NCBI GenBank assembly: GCA_002404345.1
Contig: DHJN01000228.1
Location: 1-14,375, forward strand
DNA length: 14,375 nucleotides
Source: Actinobacteria bacterium UBA4719
GTDB taxonomy: Bacteria > Actinomycetota > Actinomycetes > Actinomycetales > Dermatophilaceae
Direction of reading: 5' to 3'
In this document: positions 1-6,257 of the stretch, one piece after another
Position numbering within the stretch: the first letter of the stretch is position 1
How the letters are laid out: the number at the start of each line of letters is the position of its first letter
Translations under genes and position numbers: made by a program
Notes under the pieces: generated by a model
The model's input: the letters and a program-made list of their open reading frames with translations, nothing else
Database searches by the model: none
Told to the model about the DNA's origin: nothing

Positions 1-39
1 CCTAAGGGTTCGGCGGGCTTCTCTGTGCCTAGGGCTGGC

Positions 40-474
40 CTACCAATCTCGGCTGCCAGACGGCTTTCGTCCGCCCGCGTCCCACTTCTTTGCCTCCTCG
101 TCGGCCTTCGCCTGTGCTGCGACACGAGAATCCTCAGCGATCTTGCGCTCCTGCTCGGCTCGTTCCAACGCAGGCACCACCTGCTGTTCATAGCGCTGGT
201 TACCTCCTGCGATGCGCTCGTCGATGCTCGTCATGTAGTCGTCAAAAGCCTCGTCCACGCAATCGAAGGTCACGGTCGCGCCGATGAGCCTCGGCTCAGC
301 ACCCATTCGCGATGAGAACGAGACCGTGGAAGGGTGCACGAATCCTTCTTGCCACCCGTCCGGCGGGGTGCGGTCGAGGTTGACAGTGACCTGTCGAGAT
401 CCCGCCCTCGACACCTTGATCTCTGGGGCCCCCACGCGTCGGATTGGTTTCCAAGCGTCCTGTTCGTCGGCCAT
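40..474 (-). CDS. hypothetical protein with charged C-terminal helix
   Basis: A 144-residue protein I do not recognise. The N-terminal two thirds looks like a small globular, beta-rich domain (residues about 5-85, ending in an acidic stretch around FDCVDEAFDDYMTS). The last 55 residues are rich in E, K, R, Q and A and should form one long amphipathic helix or coiled coil. There is no signal peptide or membrane segment. An in-frame GTG at 522 would add 16 residues. I prefer the ATG at 474 because a TACCGT box (TANNNT) lies exactly 6 nt upstream and no Shine-Dalgarno is visible, as in leaderless actinobacterial genes. It lies downstream of, and parallel to, another hypothetical gene, next to a tRNA-type integration scar, so it could be island cargo or poorly conserved chromosomal DNA. 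No function is proposed. Confidence 0.6.
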   Translation of the reverse strand: MADEQDAWKPIRRVGAPEIKVSRAGSRQVTVNLDRTPPDGWQEGFVHPSTVSFSSRMGAEPRLIGATVTFDCVDEAFDDYMTSIDERIAGGNQRYEQQVVPALERAEQERKIAEDSRVAAQAKADEEAKKWDAGGRKPSGSRDW

Positions 475-486
475 AGACAGACGGTA
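472..486 (-). promoter_or_regulatory. possible leaderless -10 box and start codon
   Basis: On the minus strand TACCGT (481-486) is followed by 6 nt and then the ATG at 474-472. This is the spacing expected when transcription starts at the start codon. No good -35 hexamer was seen at 17-18 bp, so this is only suggestive. Confidence 0.3.
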
Positions 487-552
487 ACACCGGGCACCAA
501 CACGCGTCGGGTCCTTGTCCACGGGCTCGCGCGCTCAGGTGGACCATGCGTT

Positions 553-1164
553 CTAGGGCGCTGAACCGGGCATCTGAGGTTCGGAGTAAAGCAGCGGGTA
601 ATTGAGTCCGTAGTAACTGACCGCATCGGTGGCTATCTCTTCGAGAGAGCCGTTTGCCCGCCGAATCCAGTGAGTTCCGGACTTGTCCGTGAACCCGGTC
701 TCTGCGCCGGGGAACCGTTGCATGCCGCCCCAGTCACCCACGGTGAGGATCTCCCAGGCACCGGGCGGTAGCACTGACAGGACCCGGACGTAGTCCCACA
801 CATGATCCTCGAACGTCGCCATTGCTGCCTCGCCCGTGTCAGGGGCTGCCCCTTGGACAAACACCAAAAAGACCACAACGTTGTAGACCGGTTCGTCGGA
901 GCGGTTCGTTATGGCAACGCGGCTTTGCGGCGGTCCTACCGGGACATTGACCTGTCCCGCGAACCACGCCGTCACCGAACCAGCCTGCGCCCGGCGCTCC
1001 GCCATAATGCGGTCCTCTTCGGCTGATTGGAGTCGTCGTCGGTCCGAACCCTCTCGCCTTGCGAGCCAGAAGGTGACGGCTGCGAGGCCGAGGGTGCCAA
1101 CTCCGGTCAACCAGCCCGGCAACGCCACCAACCAGAAATCATGCACAGCCAGATGCTCGCGCAT
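553..1164 (-). CDS. membrane-anchored hypothetical protein
   Basis: A 203-residue protein of unknown function. Residues about 10-34 form one hydrophobic segment, followed by the basic, charged stretch RREGSDRRRLQSAEEDR, so the protein is probably anchored with its C-terminal part in the cytoplasm. Residues about 60-200 look like a compact beta-rich domain with tryptophans (HVWDYVRVL, VGDWGGM, THWIRR). This layout, a short TM helix, a charged helix and a soluble domain, is frequent among actinobacterial proteins of unknown role in accessory regions. The ATG at 1164 is the only convincing start, although its ribosome site is weak. The next gene on the same strand starts about 80 bp downstream, so the two may be co-transcribed. 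Confidence 0.65.
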   Translation of the reverse strand: MREHLAVHDFWLVALPGWLTGVGTLGLAAVTFWLARREGSDRRRLQSAEEDRIMAERRAQAGSVTAWFAGQVNVPVGPPQSRVAITNRSDEPVYNVVVFLVFVQGAAPDTGEAAMATFEDHVWDYVRVLSVLPPGAWEILTVGDWGGMQRFPGAETGFTDKSGTHWIRRANGSLEEIATDAVSYYGLNYPLLYSEPQMPGSAP

Positions 1165-1178
1165 GTCACGGACGAAAC

Positions 1179-1205
1179 GTGGGACCTGCGAAGTGGGACC
1201 TGCGA
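1179..1205. repeat. short 13 bp direct repeat
   Basis: GTGGGACCTGCGA occurs at 1179-1191 and again at 1193-1205, one base apart. It lies just upstream of the membrane-anchored hypothetical gene. It could be an operator pair or a slippage product. Confidence 0.4.
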
Positions 1206-1293
1206 CAGCCTCGGAGCGGTTGCGGAGTGGTTGGCCTTTTGCGCTCCGGCAGTGCGGAGGGGCTCCGGAGGCCGCTGATCTGCGGAAACGTCA

Positions 1294-1338
1294 GTGGGGC
1301 AGCAGGGGCTTGAACCCTGGACCGACGGATTATGCGGT
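1294..1338 (-). other. orphan 3' half of a CAT-anticodon tRNA (attachment-site scar)
   Basis: Read on the minus strand, this has a perfect T-arm (5 bp stem CAGGG/CCCTG around TTCAAGC, 1303-1319), a 5-nt variable loop CGGTC, the 3' strand of an anticodon stem (TCCGT), the loop end CATAA, and a 7-nt acceptor strand CTGCCCC plus discriminator A. The matching 5' half (GGGGCAG acceptor strand and D-arm) is absent upstream, and the 5' side of the anticodon stem no longer pairs. It resembles the 3' half of actinobacterial tRNA-Ile2 or tRNA-Met. An isolated tRNA 3' half is the classic mark of the far attachment site of an element inserted at a tRNA gene. By that geometry the element lies on the 5' side, toward higher coordinates, where an integrase-like fragment is found. 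Confidence 0.6.
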
Positions 1339-1679
1339 CCTTCTCCGGAGCGTTGACAGCGGTGTGCTGTTGCGGAAAGCGTTGGTATTGTTAAAGAAAC
1401 GCCCGTTGAAGGTTAACGGTGGAGGGCTGTTGACAATGGTCGTTTCGTGTACTGGCTGTGTACTGGGCATCCATGGCGTCGTCCGTGCTGGAAGTAGGCC
1501 ATCTAAAACGGGCTCGGCCTCGGCCTCGGCAACATCCAGGTCGGCGAGGCGGCCAGGATGGCCTCTACGAGCATGGCCCTCAGGGGTCTCCCTGTCAGCC
1601 GATCCCACCGCGCCATCGAACAACTCCGTGTCATGGGCTACACCGTCACGCTCGAACTGACCGGGTAACCAAAGGGCCC
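1339..1679. other. gene-poor stretch, probably decayed element DNA
   Basis: I find no convincing gene here. The DNA has locally lower GC around 1385-1440 and carries several GTTG-containing words, including GTTGACA at 1352-1358 and 1429-1435. These could be remnants of recombinase arm sites, or chance. A 36-codon reading frame at 1558-1668 (plus) has no ribosome site and no recognised similarity. A longer open frame across it on the plus strand runs antisense into the hypothetical gene to the left and is not credible. Confidence 0.35.
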
Positions 1680-1705
1680 CTGACGCAAGGGAATCTTCGC
1701 GTCAG
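1680..1705. terminator. hairpin downstream of the 57-residue gene
   Basis: A 7 bp perfect stem (CTGACGC at 1680-1686 and GCGTCAG at 1699-1705) encloses a 12 nt loop. It lies 24 bp past the stop codon of the minus-strand gene ending at 1729. There is no clear U-tract, so termination is an inference from position only. Confidence 0.35.
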
Positions 1706-1728
1706 AGGTCCTCACCCAAGTTCGAGCA

Positions 1729-1902
1729 CTACTCAGACAGCACCGCTTGGACCTCATCCAAGCGCTCCCGAACCACCCGCGAGGCCCGGTTGATCTCAGT
1801 CGTAATCTCTCGCTCCCGATCGCGAGCATCGGCTGCCGCATCGAAGTTCTGGGCGTCGATTTCCGATTCCTTGAGCGTCACTGCCGACTCAAGGGACCAC
1901 AT
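1729..1902 (-). CDS. small acidic coiled-coil-like protein, 57 residues
   Basis: The ATG at 1902 opens a 57-codon frame ending in TAG at 1729-1731. The product starts MWSLESAVTL and is dense in E, D, R, A and Q (for example DAAADARDREREITTEINRA), predicting one or two long charged helices. There is no TM segment or signal. Its start overlaps the stop of the preceding 37-codon frame by 14 nt, so it may be made by translational coupling. I do not recognise the family. Charged helical proteins of this size occur in integrative elements and toxin-antitoxin loci, but nothing assigns a role. It could also be a chance frame exposed by loss of the integrase remainder. Confidence 0.4.
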   Translation of the reverse strand: MWSLESAVTLKESEIDAQNFDAAADARDREREITTEINRASRVVRERLDEVQAVLSE

Positions 1903-2002
1903 CAGAGGCCCGATGGTCGTTTTTGACGGTAGTCGTTGAGTACCTGGCCTGACGTGCGGTCAGGTAGTCCTCTACGGTTTGGCTCAACAGCAAGAAAGAC
2001 AT
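1889..2002 (-). pseudogene. N-terminal fragment of a tyrosine integrase (37 codons)
   Basis: A strong AGGAGG ribosome site (2008-2013) sits 5 nt before the ATG at 2002. The product contains TVEDYLTARQARYSTTTVKN, which resembles the SAM-like N-terminal DNA-binding domain of phage and tyrosine integrases (the typical pattern is a TVxxYL start, then R/K..YS..TV.ND). The frame ends after 37 codons. Neither other frame downstream continues as an integrase, and no catalytic R/H/R/Y region is present, so this is a truncation rather than a single frameshift. Together with the tRNA 3' half at about 1294-1338 it suggests a decayed integrative element. It might still be translated as a short peptide. 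Confidence 0.45.
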
Positions 2003-2004
2003 AA

Positions 2005-2018
2005 ACCCCTCCTGGGGT
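2005..2018 (-). promoter_or_regulatory. hairpin over the ribosome binding site
   Basis: ACCCC (2014-2018 on the minus strand), AGGA, GGGGT (2005-2009) form a 5 bp stem with a tetraloop that holds half of the AGGAGG ribosome site of the tiny gene starting at 2002. It could limit translation of the pair. The short stem makes this tentative. Confidence 0.35.
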
Positions 2019-2070
2019 GTCACGTCTCTGGCGGGAGCAACCGATGATCAGGATACCAAATCTGACGAAC

Positions 2071-2103
2071 TCCCTTTGCTACCAAGGATTATTGGTAGAG
2101 GGA
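2071..2103. repeat. interrupted inverted repeat upstream of PAP2 gene
   Basis: CTACCAA (2079-2085), a 6 nt loop GGATTA, and TTGGTAG (2092-2098) make a perfect 7 bp stem. It is extended by TCCCT (2071-2075) pairing with AGGGA (2099-2103), leaving a 3 nt bulge. The site lies between the divergent tiny-gene pair and the PAP2 gene and is more AT-rich than its surroundings. It may be an operator or a leader structure. It cannot terminate any gene visible upstream of it. Confidence 0.45.
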
Positions 2104-2153
2104 TTTGAGTGGGAGTAGGCCCAGCAGCGTCACCCGGGCTGGGGGAGGGCACC

Positions 2154-2963
2154 GTGAAGGCGTCATGGCGGGCCCTCCTGGCAGAAGTGACCGCACTTGC
2201 ACTGGTCGGCGTGCTGGGGCTGGCAGTGACGGCATACGTGGCCTTGAGCACGTCGCAAGGTCTGCGCCTGGACGTTGCGGCGATGAACGCCGTCAGCAGC
2301 CCGGAGCCGGTGATGTATCGCCTTTACCAGGGGCTGGGACTGGTGTCGGTCGGCTCGGTCGGCCTTTCCTTGCTGACCTGTCTGACGCTCGCTCTGGTGC
2401 GACGCAGGTTCGATCTGGCGCTGGGCGCCGCGGTCGTCATCGTGGGCGCGAACGTCACCACCCAGATCCTCAAGTACCACGTGTTCGCTCGCCCGGATCT
2501 TGGCCAGAGCCCGAACGGCATGCCCAGCGGACACACGACGGTCGCGCTCTCGATCGCGCTGGCGGCAGTCATCGTCGCTCCATCGCCCTGGCGCTCGACC
2601 GTGGCCAGCGGCGTGTCTGCCACCGCCACCCTCGTGGGGGTGGCGTTGGTCCTGGGCCGGTTTCATCGACCCTCTGATGTCATTGCGGCGACCTTTGTCT
2701 GCGTGGTGTGGGCTGCTGTCGGGCTGTTGGCCGCGGCGCTGGTCAGGTTTCGTCCGCCCGGGCCCGCACGCAGCGTCTCGGTCCGGGTGGGGGCGCTCAT
2801 CGGCGCCTCGATCGTCGGCGGTTTGCTGGTGTCCTGGGGAGTTCGGCCGGAACCTGGAATGCGCGACCTCGGGCTGGGACTTGTCTCGCTTGGGGCCATC
2901 GGGCTCGCCTGCGCGTTCAGCGTTGCTGCGGTCGCCCGGGCAGCCGACCGCCACCTCGGGTGA
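2154..2963 (+). CDS. PAP2-family membrane phosphatase
   Basis: A 269-residue integral membrane protein with about six TM helices and the PAP2 (type 2 phosphatidic acid phosphatase) signatures: K107-x5-R113-P, then P124-S-G-H127, then RFH171-RPS-D175. The histidines are the expected acid/base and phosphohistidine residues. The arginine normally six residues before the third-motif His is replaced, and only the RFHRPSD form is present, a variant I associate with actinobacterial PAP2 proteins. Likely substrates are lipid phosphates such as undecaprenyl pyrophosphate or phosphatidic acid. I chose the GTG at 2154 because GGGAGGG precedes it by 4 nt and the TM region begins soon after. A GTG at 2109 would add 15 residues without a good ribosome site. 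The stop lies in the first unit of a tandem repeat. Confidence 0.85.
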   Translation: MKASWRALLAEVTALALVGVLGLAVTAYVALSTSQGLRLDVAAMNAVSSPEPVMYRLYQGLGLVSVGSVGLSLLTCLTLALVRRRFDLALGAAVVIVGANVTTQILKYHVFARPDLGQSPNGMPSGHTTVALSIALAAVIVAPSPWRSTVASGVSATATLVGVALVLGRFHRPSDVIAATFVCVVWAAVGLLAAALVRFRPPGPARSVSVRVGALIGASIVGGLLVSWGVRPEPGMRDLGLGLVSLGAIGLACAFSVAAVARAADRHLG

Positions 2964-3042
2964 CAAGCACCTCGGGTGACATTCACTCGGGTGACATTCA
3001 CTCGGGTGACATTCACTCGGGTGACAAGCACCTCGGGTGACA
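2955..3042. repeat. six-copy 15-16 bp tandem repeat
   Basis: The 11 bp core CTCGGGTGACA starts at 2955, 2971, 2986, 3001, 3016 and 3032, a period of 16, 15, 15, 15 and 16. The linkers alternate between AGCAC and TTCA. The first core contains the PAP2 stop codon, and the last ends about 28 bp before murT. The core is identical in all six copies. There are no unique spacers, so this is not a CRISPR. It could be a slippage expansion of the gene end or an array of protein-binding sites upstream of murT-gatD. Confidence 0.85.
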
Positions 3043-3063
3043 AAGGACGCCCTGCCCCTTGGT

Positions 3064-3078
3064 TAGGGTGTGACGGTG
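3064..3078 (+). promoter_or_regulatory. possible leaderless -10 box for murT
   Basis: TAGGGT (3064-3069, TANNNT) lies exactly 6 nt before a GTG at 3076, the spacing typical of leaderless actinobacterial starts. No good -35 is seen at 17-18 bp. A GTG at 3070 is the alternative start. Confidence 0.3.
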
Positions 3079-4395
3079 TTCAGGACTTCGGTGGCAGTGG
3101 CGGCAGGCAAGGCGGCACGCGTCGCATCGAGGTTGCGGGGTGGCGGTTCGGCGCTGCCGGGGCTGGTGGCCGAGCGGGTCGACCCCGCGTTTCTGACCCA
3201 CGCCCTGGCCGATCTGCCGCACGGCATCGTCGTCGTCACGGGCACCAACGGCAAGACCACGACCACCAAGATGCTGGTCGCGATCCTGCGCCAGCACGGC
3301 CGCAAGGTCTTCACCAACCCGACGGGGAGCAACTTCACCCGCGGCGTCATCTCCAGCATGCTTGGCGAGCTCAAGCTGTCGGGTCGGCTGGAGACGGACA
3401 TGGCAGTTCTCGAGCTCGACGAAGCGCATGCGCTGAAGTTCGCCGCGGCAGTCAAGCCGACGCACTCATTGCTGCTCAACGTCGCCCGCGACCAGCTCGA
3501 CCGTTTCGCGGAGATCGACCAGACAGCCAAGCTGCTCGCTCAGCTCGCTGAGCAGACGACCACGGGCGTCGTCCTCAACGTCAACGACTCGTTCGTCTCG
3601 AGGATCGCCGGACATGTCCCCGCTGGGGTCAAGGTCGCGTATTTCGGTGTCGACCCCTCCATCGCCGACCGGCTGCCGGAGCTGCAGGAGGCAGACGTCC
3701 GTTTCGAGGACGACTTCGCTCCGCCGGCGGCCACGGCCACCGATGGCCTGCTCAAGCCCAAGGATGATCGCACGTTCGAGGTGCGCTTCGGCGACGCGGC
3801 CGACGGCGCCGACAACGTGGGTCCGCTCGAGCTCAAGCAGCGTGGTCTCGCTGCGATGATCAACGCCACTGCGGCCGCGACCACCGCAAAGTTGTTGCTG
3901 GGCAACGATTTCCGCGCCGACCGGGCCGTCACCGCGCTCGAGACTGTCACCCCGCCTTTCGGTCGCGGTGAGGTCATCGACGCCGACGGACAACCGCTCG
4001 AGCTCGTCCTGGTCAAGAACCCGGCTGGTTTCACCGTGGCTCTGGGCACCTACGGCAGCACGCCGGTCACCACAATGGTCGCGATCAACGACAACTACGC
4101 CGACGGTCGCGACGTGTCGTGGCTCTACGACGTCAGCTTCGAGTCGTTGCGGGACAAGGGAGTTGCCCTGACCAGCGGTGTCCGGGCCTACGACATGGCG
4201 CTGCGGCTGAAGTACGACGACGTGGCCGTGGCCGAGGTGCAGCCCGACCTGGACCTGGCGCTGAAACGTTTCCTGACGGCGTACAAGGACGAACCCAAGC
4301 GCATCTTCTGCACCTACACCGCGATGATGACGCTCCGCCGCGACCTGGCCGCGCGCTACGGCCTCGCCAACTTCGGAGAGGACGCCCAGCCGTGA
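3070..4395 (+). CDS. murT: lipid II isoglutaminyl synthase, Mur ligase subunit MurT
   Basis: A 441-residue Mur-ligase-like protein that activates the alpha-carboxyl of D-Glu in lipid II, so that ammonia from GatD yields D-isoglutamine. The ATP loop is GTNGKTTT at residues 58-65, the middle domain includes a DEAHALKFAAAVKPTHSLLL stretch near 121-140, and the C-terminal DUF1727-type domain contains DVSWLYDVSF with D348 and D354. One of these aspartates probably completes the GatD catalytic site, as described for staphylococcal and pneumococcal MurT. The four-cysteine zinc ribbon known in Firmicute MurT is missing; the only cysteine is in IFCTYTAMM near the end. The first GTG (3070) is used here, but 3076 is equally possible. 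Its TGA overlaps the gatD GTG by 3 bases of a shared GTGA, so the two genes are coupled. Confidence 0.93.
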   Translation: MTVFRTSVAVAAGKAARVASRLRGGGSALPGLVAERVDPAFLTHALADLPHGIVVVTGTNGKTTTTKMLVAILRQHGRKVFTNPTGSNFTRGVISSMLGELKLSGRLETDMAVLELDEAHALKFAAAVKPTHSLLLNVARDQLDRFAEIDQTAKLLAQLAEQTTTGVVLNVNDSFVSRIAGHVPAGVKVAYFGVDPSIADRLPELQEADVRFEDDFAPPAATATDGLLKPKDDRTFEVRFGDAADGADNVGPLELKQRGLAAMINATAAATTAKLLLGNDFRADRAVTALETVTPPFGRGEVIDADGQPLELVLVKNPAGFTVALGTYGSTPVTTMVAINDNYADGRDVSWLYDVSFESLRDKGVALTSGVRAYDMALRLKYDDVAVAEVQPDLDLALKRFLTAYKDEPKRIFCTYTAMMTLRRDLAARYGLANFGEDAQP

Positions 4396-5135
4396 GCAGC
4401 AGCAACACGAAAAGCAAGGGCCAGATCAAGGTCGTCCACATCTACCCTCGCGAGATGAGCATCTACGGCGACCTCGGCAACACCCGCTGCCTGGCCAGCC
4501 GACTGCGTTGGCACGGTTACGAACCCCTGGTCCACCAGCACCACCCGGGCAACGACTTCCCGACGGACGCGCACCTGGTGCTCGGGGGTGGCGGCCAGGA
4601 CAGCGGGCAGGCGCGGGTCGAGGACGACCTGGCCCACAATGCGGACGTCCTGCGCGCCCTGGCGGCTGGCGGCACTCCGATGCTGATGATCTGCGGCATG
4701 TACCAGCTCTTCGGCAACGCGTTCATCACCGTCGAGGGAGAGCGGCTCCCGGGCATGGGCATCCTTGACGTGACGACTCAGGGCAACGCCAAGCGGATGG
4801 TCGGACCGGTCGTCCTGCAGACGGCGTACGGCGACGTGATCGGCTACGAGAACCATTCCGGCTCAACACAGCTCGCGCCGGGGCAGCAGCCCTTCGGCAC
4901 CGTGAAGTCAGGCATGGGCAACAACGGGACCGACAAGACCGAGGGCGCAGTCACGGGCAACGTGTTCGGGTCCTACCTGCACGGCCCGGTGCTGCCGGCC
5001 AACCCTTCCTTCGCCGACGCCCTCATCAAGCTGGCTGTCGAGCATGCCCTGGGCGAGCCCTTCGTCTCGGGGCGCATCGATGATGAGATCGCTGACCAGG
5101 CGCGCACGCGCCAAGTACGCCGACTCGCAGGCTGA
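4392..5135 (+). CDS. gatD: lipid II isoglutaminyl synthase, glutaminase subunit GatD
   Basis: A 247-residue class I glutamine amidotransferase of the CobB/CobQ-like group. It hydrolyses glutamine and feeds ammonia to MurT. The nucleophile is Cys101 in MICGMYQLFG, and the paired histidine is His197 in GSYLHGPVLP. The N-terminal YPREMSIYGDLGN and the glycine-rich LVLGGGGQDSGQ are typical of GatD. The GTG at 4392 overlaps the murT stop (GTGA) and gives the normal GatD length; longer in-frame extensions run through the end of murT. The stop is one base from the end of the convergent membrane-protein gene, so no intergenic terminator fits. Amidation of lipid II affects cross-linking and antibiotic resistance in other Gram-positives. 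Confidence 0.93.
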   Translation: MSSSNTKSKGQIKVVHIYPREMSIYGDLGNTRCLASRLRWHGYEPLVHQHHPGNDFPTDAHLVLGGGGQDSGQARVEDDLAHNADVLRALAAGGTPMLMICGMYQLFGNAFITVEGERLPGMGILDVTTQGNAKRMVGPVVLQTAYGDVIGYENHSGSTQLAPGQQPFGTVKSGMGNNGTDKTEGAVTGNVFGSYLHGPVLPANPSFADALIKLAVEHALGEPFVSGRIDDEIADQARTRQVRRLAG

Positions 5136-5136
5136 G

Positions 5137-6237
5137 CTAGACCCCCGGAGCAAGGCCACCGGGAGAAGCACCGGCATGGTCGGCACCGTCGGTGGGTGCC
5201 GTCTTCTTCGACGCGGCCCAGCCGAGATAGGCCAGCGTGCCCAGCGGGACCTCCATCACGTGCGTGTTGAGCGAGAACAGTACGGTGCCGGAGAGCGCCT
5301 GAGCGGGGTCGGCGCCGAACGCGACCAGGACCGCCACCGCGCCGCCCTCGGTGACTCCAACGCCACCGGGTGTGATGCCGATCGCGGTGAGCAGCCTTCC
5401 CACGGCGTAGGCGGCGAACATGTGCGAGAAGGGCAGCTGTAGCCCGACCACGTGCATGCTCTGCCAGAAGAGCAGGTAGAAGACGACGAAGAACGCGATG
5501 ATACCGAACGTCATCTTGAGCCAAAACTGCCGGACGACGCCGACGATCCGCACCCGTAGGTCCGTGATGAGCTCGTCGATGGCCACGTCGCGCGCGGACG
5601 TCATCCGTCGCAGCAGAGGGCGCAGCACCCGGGTGAGAGCCCGGCCGATGGCGCAGGTGACCCTCTCGCTGGCGAGCGCCGCGATGAACAGCGTCAACAG
5701 CGCCAGCCCTGCGATCGCGCCGATGAACCCGCCCCGGACCACCGCGACCGGCAGGTCGCCACCGGAGACGAGGAGAGCGATCAGAGCGGTCACGGGCAGG
5801 ATCATCCGGGCGAGGAGGTTCCAGACGCCGGTGACGATGATCGAGGTCGAGATGTCGCGTCTGGAGAAGCCCCAGGACCGGAAGGCCGCATAGGTGACCG
5901 CAACACCGGCAGCCCCGCCGCCGGGCACCAGATTGCCCGCCGACGACCCGCACAGGTTCGCGATGAGCGCCTGCACATGACCCAGGCCGGGTAGCGACCC
6001 GGTGAGCGTGAAGGTGTAGGTCCAGAGCCCGAGGCACATGAGCCCGAACAGCGTCAGGACGGAAGCGAAGCCGACGTGGCCGAGGGTGTCGAACACCGCA
6101 CTCCACGTGGTCTGGGCGATCCTCGGCAGCCACCATACGACGAGCACGATCGCCAGGAACATGCCGAGCACTCCCTGCACGATCTGCTTGCGGTTGGGGC
6201 GCCACAGGGTGTGCACGACCGAGTCGTCTTCGGTCAT
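5137..6237 (-). CDS. YbhN/UPF0104 family integral membrane protein
   Basis: A 366-residue polytopic protein with roughly seven or eight TM helices, of the lysylphosphatidylglycerol synthase TM-region (UPF0104, YbhN) family. Recognisable parts are GSSAGNLVPGGGAAGVAVTY near residues 93-112 and the late TAIGITPGGVGVTEGGAVAV block, both glycine-rich signatures of this family. Members lacking the soluble synthase domain are thought to act as lipid or glycolipid flippases or accessory proteins; that is family knowledge and not shown here. The ATG at 6237 has GGGAG 8 nt upstream. A longer frame to 6327 would run into the upstream gene. It follows the PIG-L gene by 20 bp and is almost certainly co-transcribed, hinting that it handles the lipid-linked sugar made by its neighbours. 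Confidence 0.85.
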   Translation of the reverse strand: MTEDDSVVHTLWRPNRKQIVQGVLGMFLAIVLVVWWLPRIAQTTWSAVFDTLGHVGFASVLTLFGLMCLGLWTYTFTLTGSLPGLGHVQALIANLCGSSAGNLVPGGGAAGVAVTYAAFRSWGFSRRDISTSIIVTGVWNLLARMILPVTALIALLVSGGDLPVAVVRGGFIGAIAGLALLTLFIAALASERVTCAIGRALTRVLRPLLRRMTSARDVAIDELITDLRVRIVGVVRQFWLKMTFGIIAFFVVFYLLFWQSMHVVGLQLPFSHMFAAYAVGRLLTAIGITPGGVGVTEGGAVAVLVAFGADPAQALSGTVLFSLNTHVMEVPLGTLAYLGWAASKKTAPTDGADHAGASPGGLAPGV

Positions 6238-6257
6238 CGGGGAACTCCCATGAGTCG

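Noticed and set aside
1290..1370. A complete tRNA gene
   Set aside because: No 5' acceptor strand or D-arm can be found on the 5' side, and position 33 and the anticodon stem are degenerate. Only the 3' half is present.
1430..1466. A plus-strand promoter at TTGACA (1430-1435)
   Set aside because: No acceptable -10 hexamer lies 16-19 bp downstream and no gene follows.
1330..1623. A 97-codon minus-strand frame next to the tRNA half
   Set aside because: Its low-complexity, Pro/Arg-rich product, lack of a ribosome site and overlap with the tRNA remnant make it unlikely to be a gene.
911..1660. A 249-codon plus-strand frame
   Set aside because: It runs antisense to the membrane-anchored hypothetical gene and through the tRNA half, with no ribosome site or recognisable domain.
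1558..1668. A 36-codon plus-strand frame (MASTSMALRGLPVSRSHRAI start)
   Set aside because: It looks protein-like, but no ribosome site or similarity was found, and the frame upstream is closed by a stop 18 codons earlier. It could be a gene-end fragment but cannot be supported.
2163..2966. A 267-codon minus-strand frame opposite the PAP2 gene
   Set aside because: It is antisense to a gene with clear catalytic motifs, and its composition (Asp, Arg, Gln, His rich) is typical of a shadow frame.
2955..3042. A CRISPR array
   Set aside because: The cores are 11 bp with 4-5 bp near-identical linkers. There are no unique spacers and no cas genes nearby.
5130..5145. A terminator between gatD and the convergent YbhN gene
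   Set aside because: Only one base separates the two stop codons and no hairpin is visible there.
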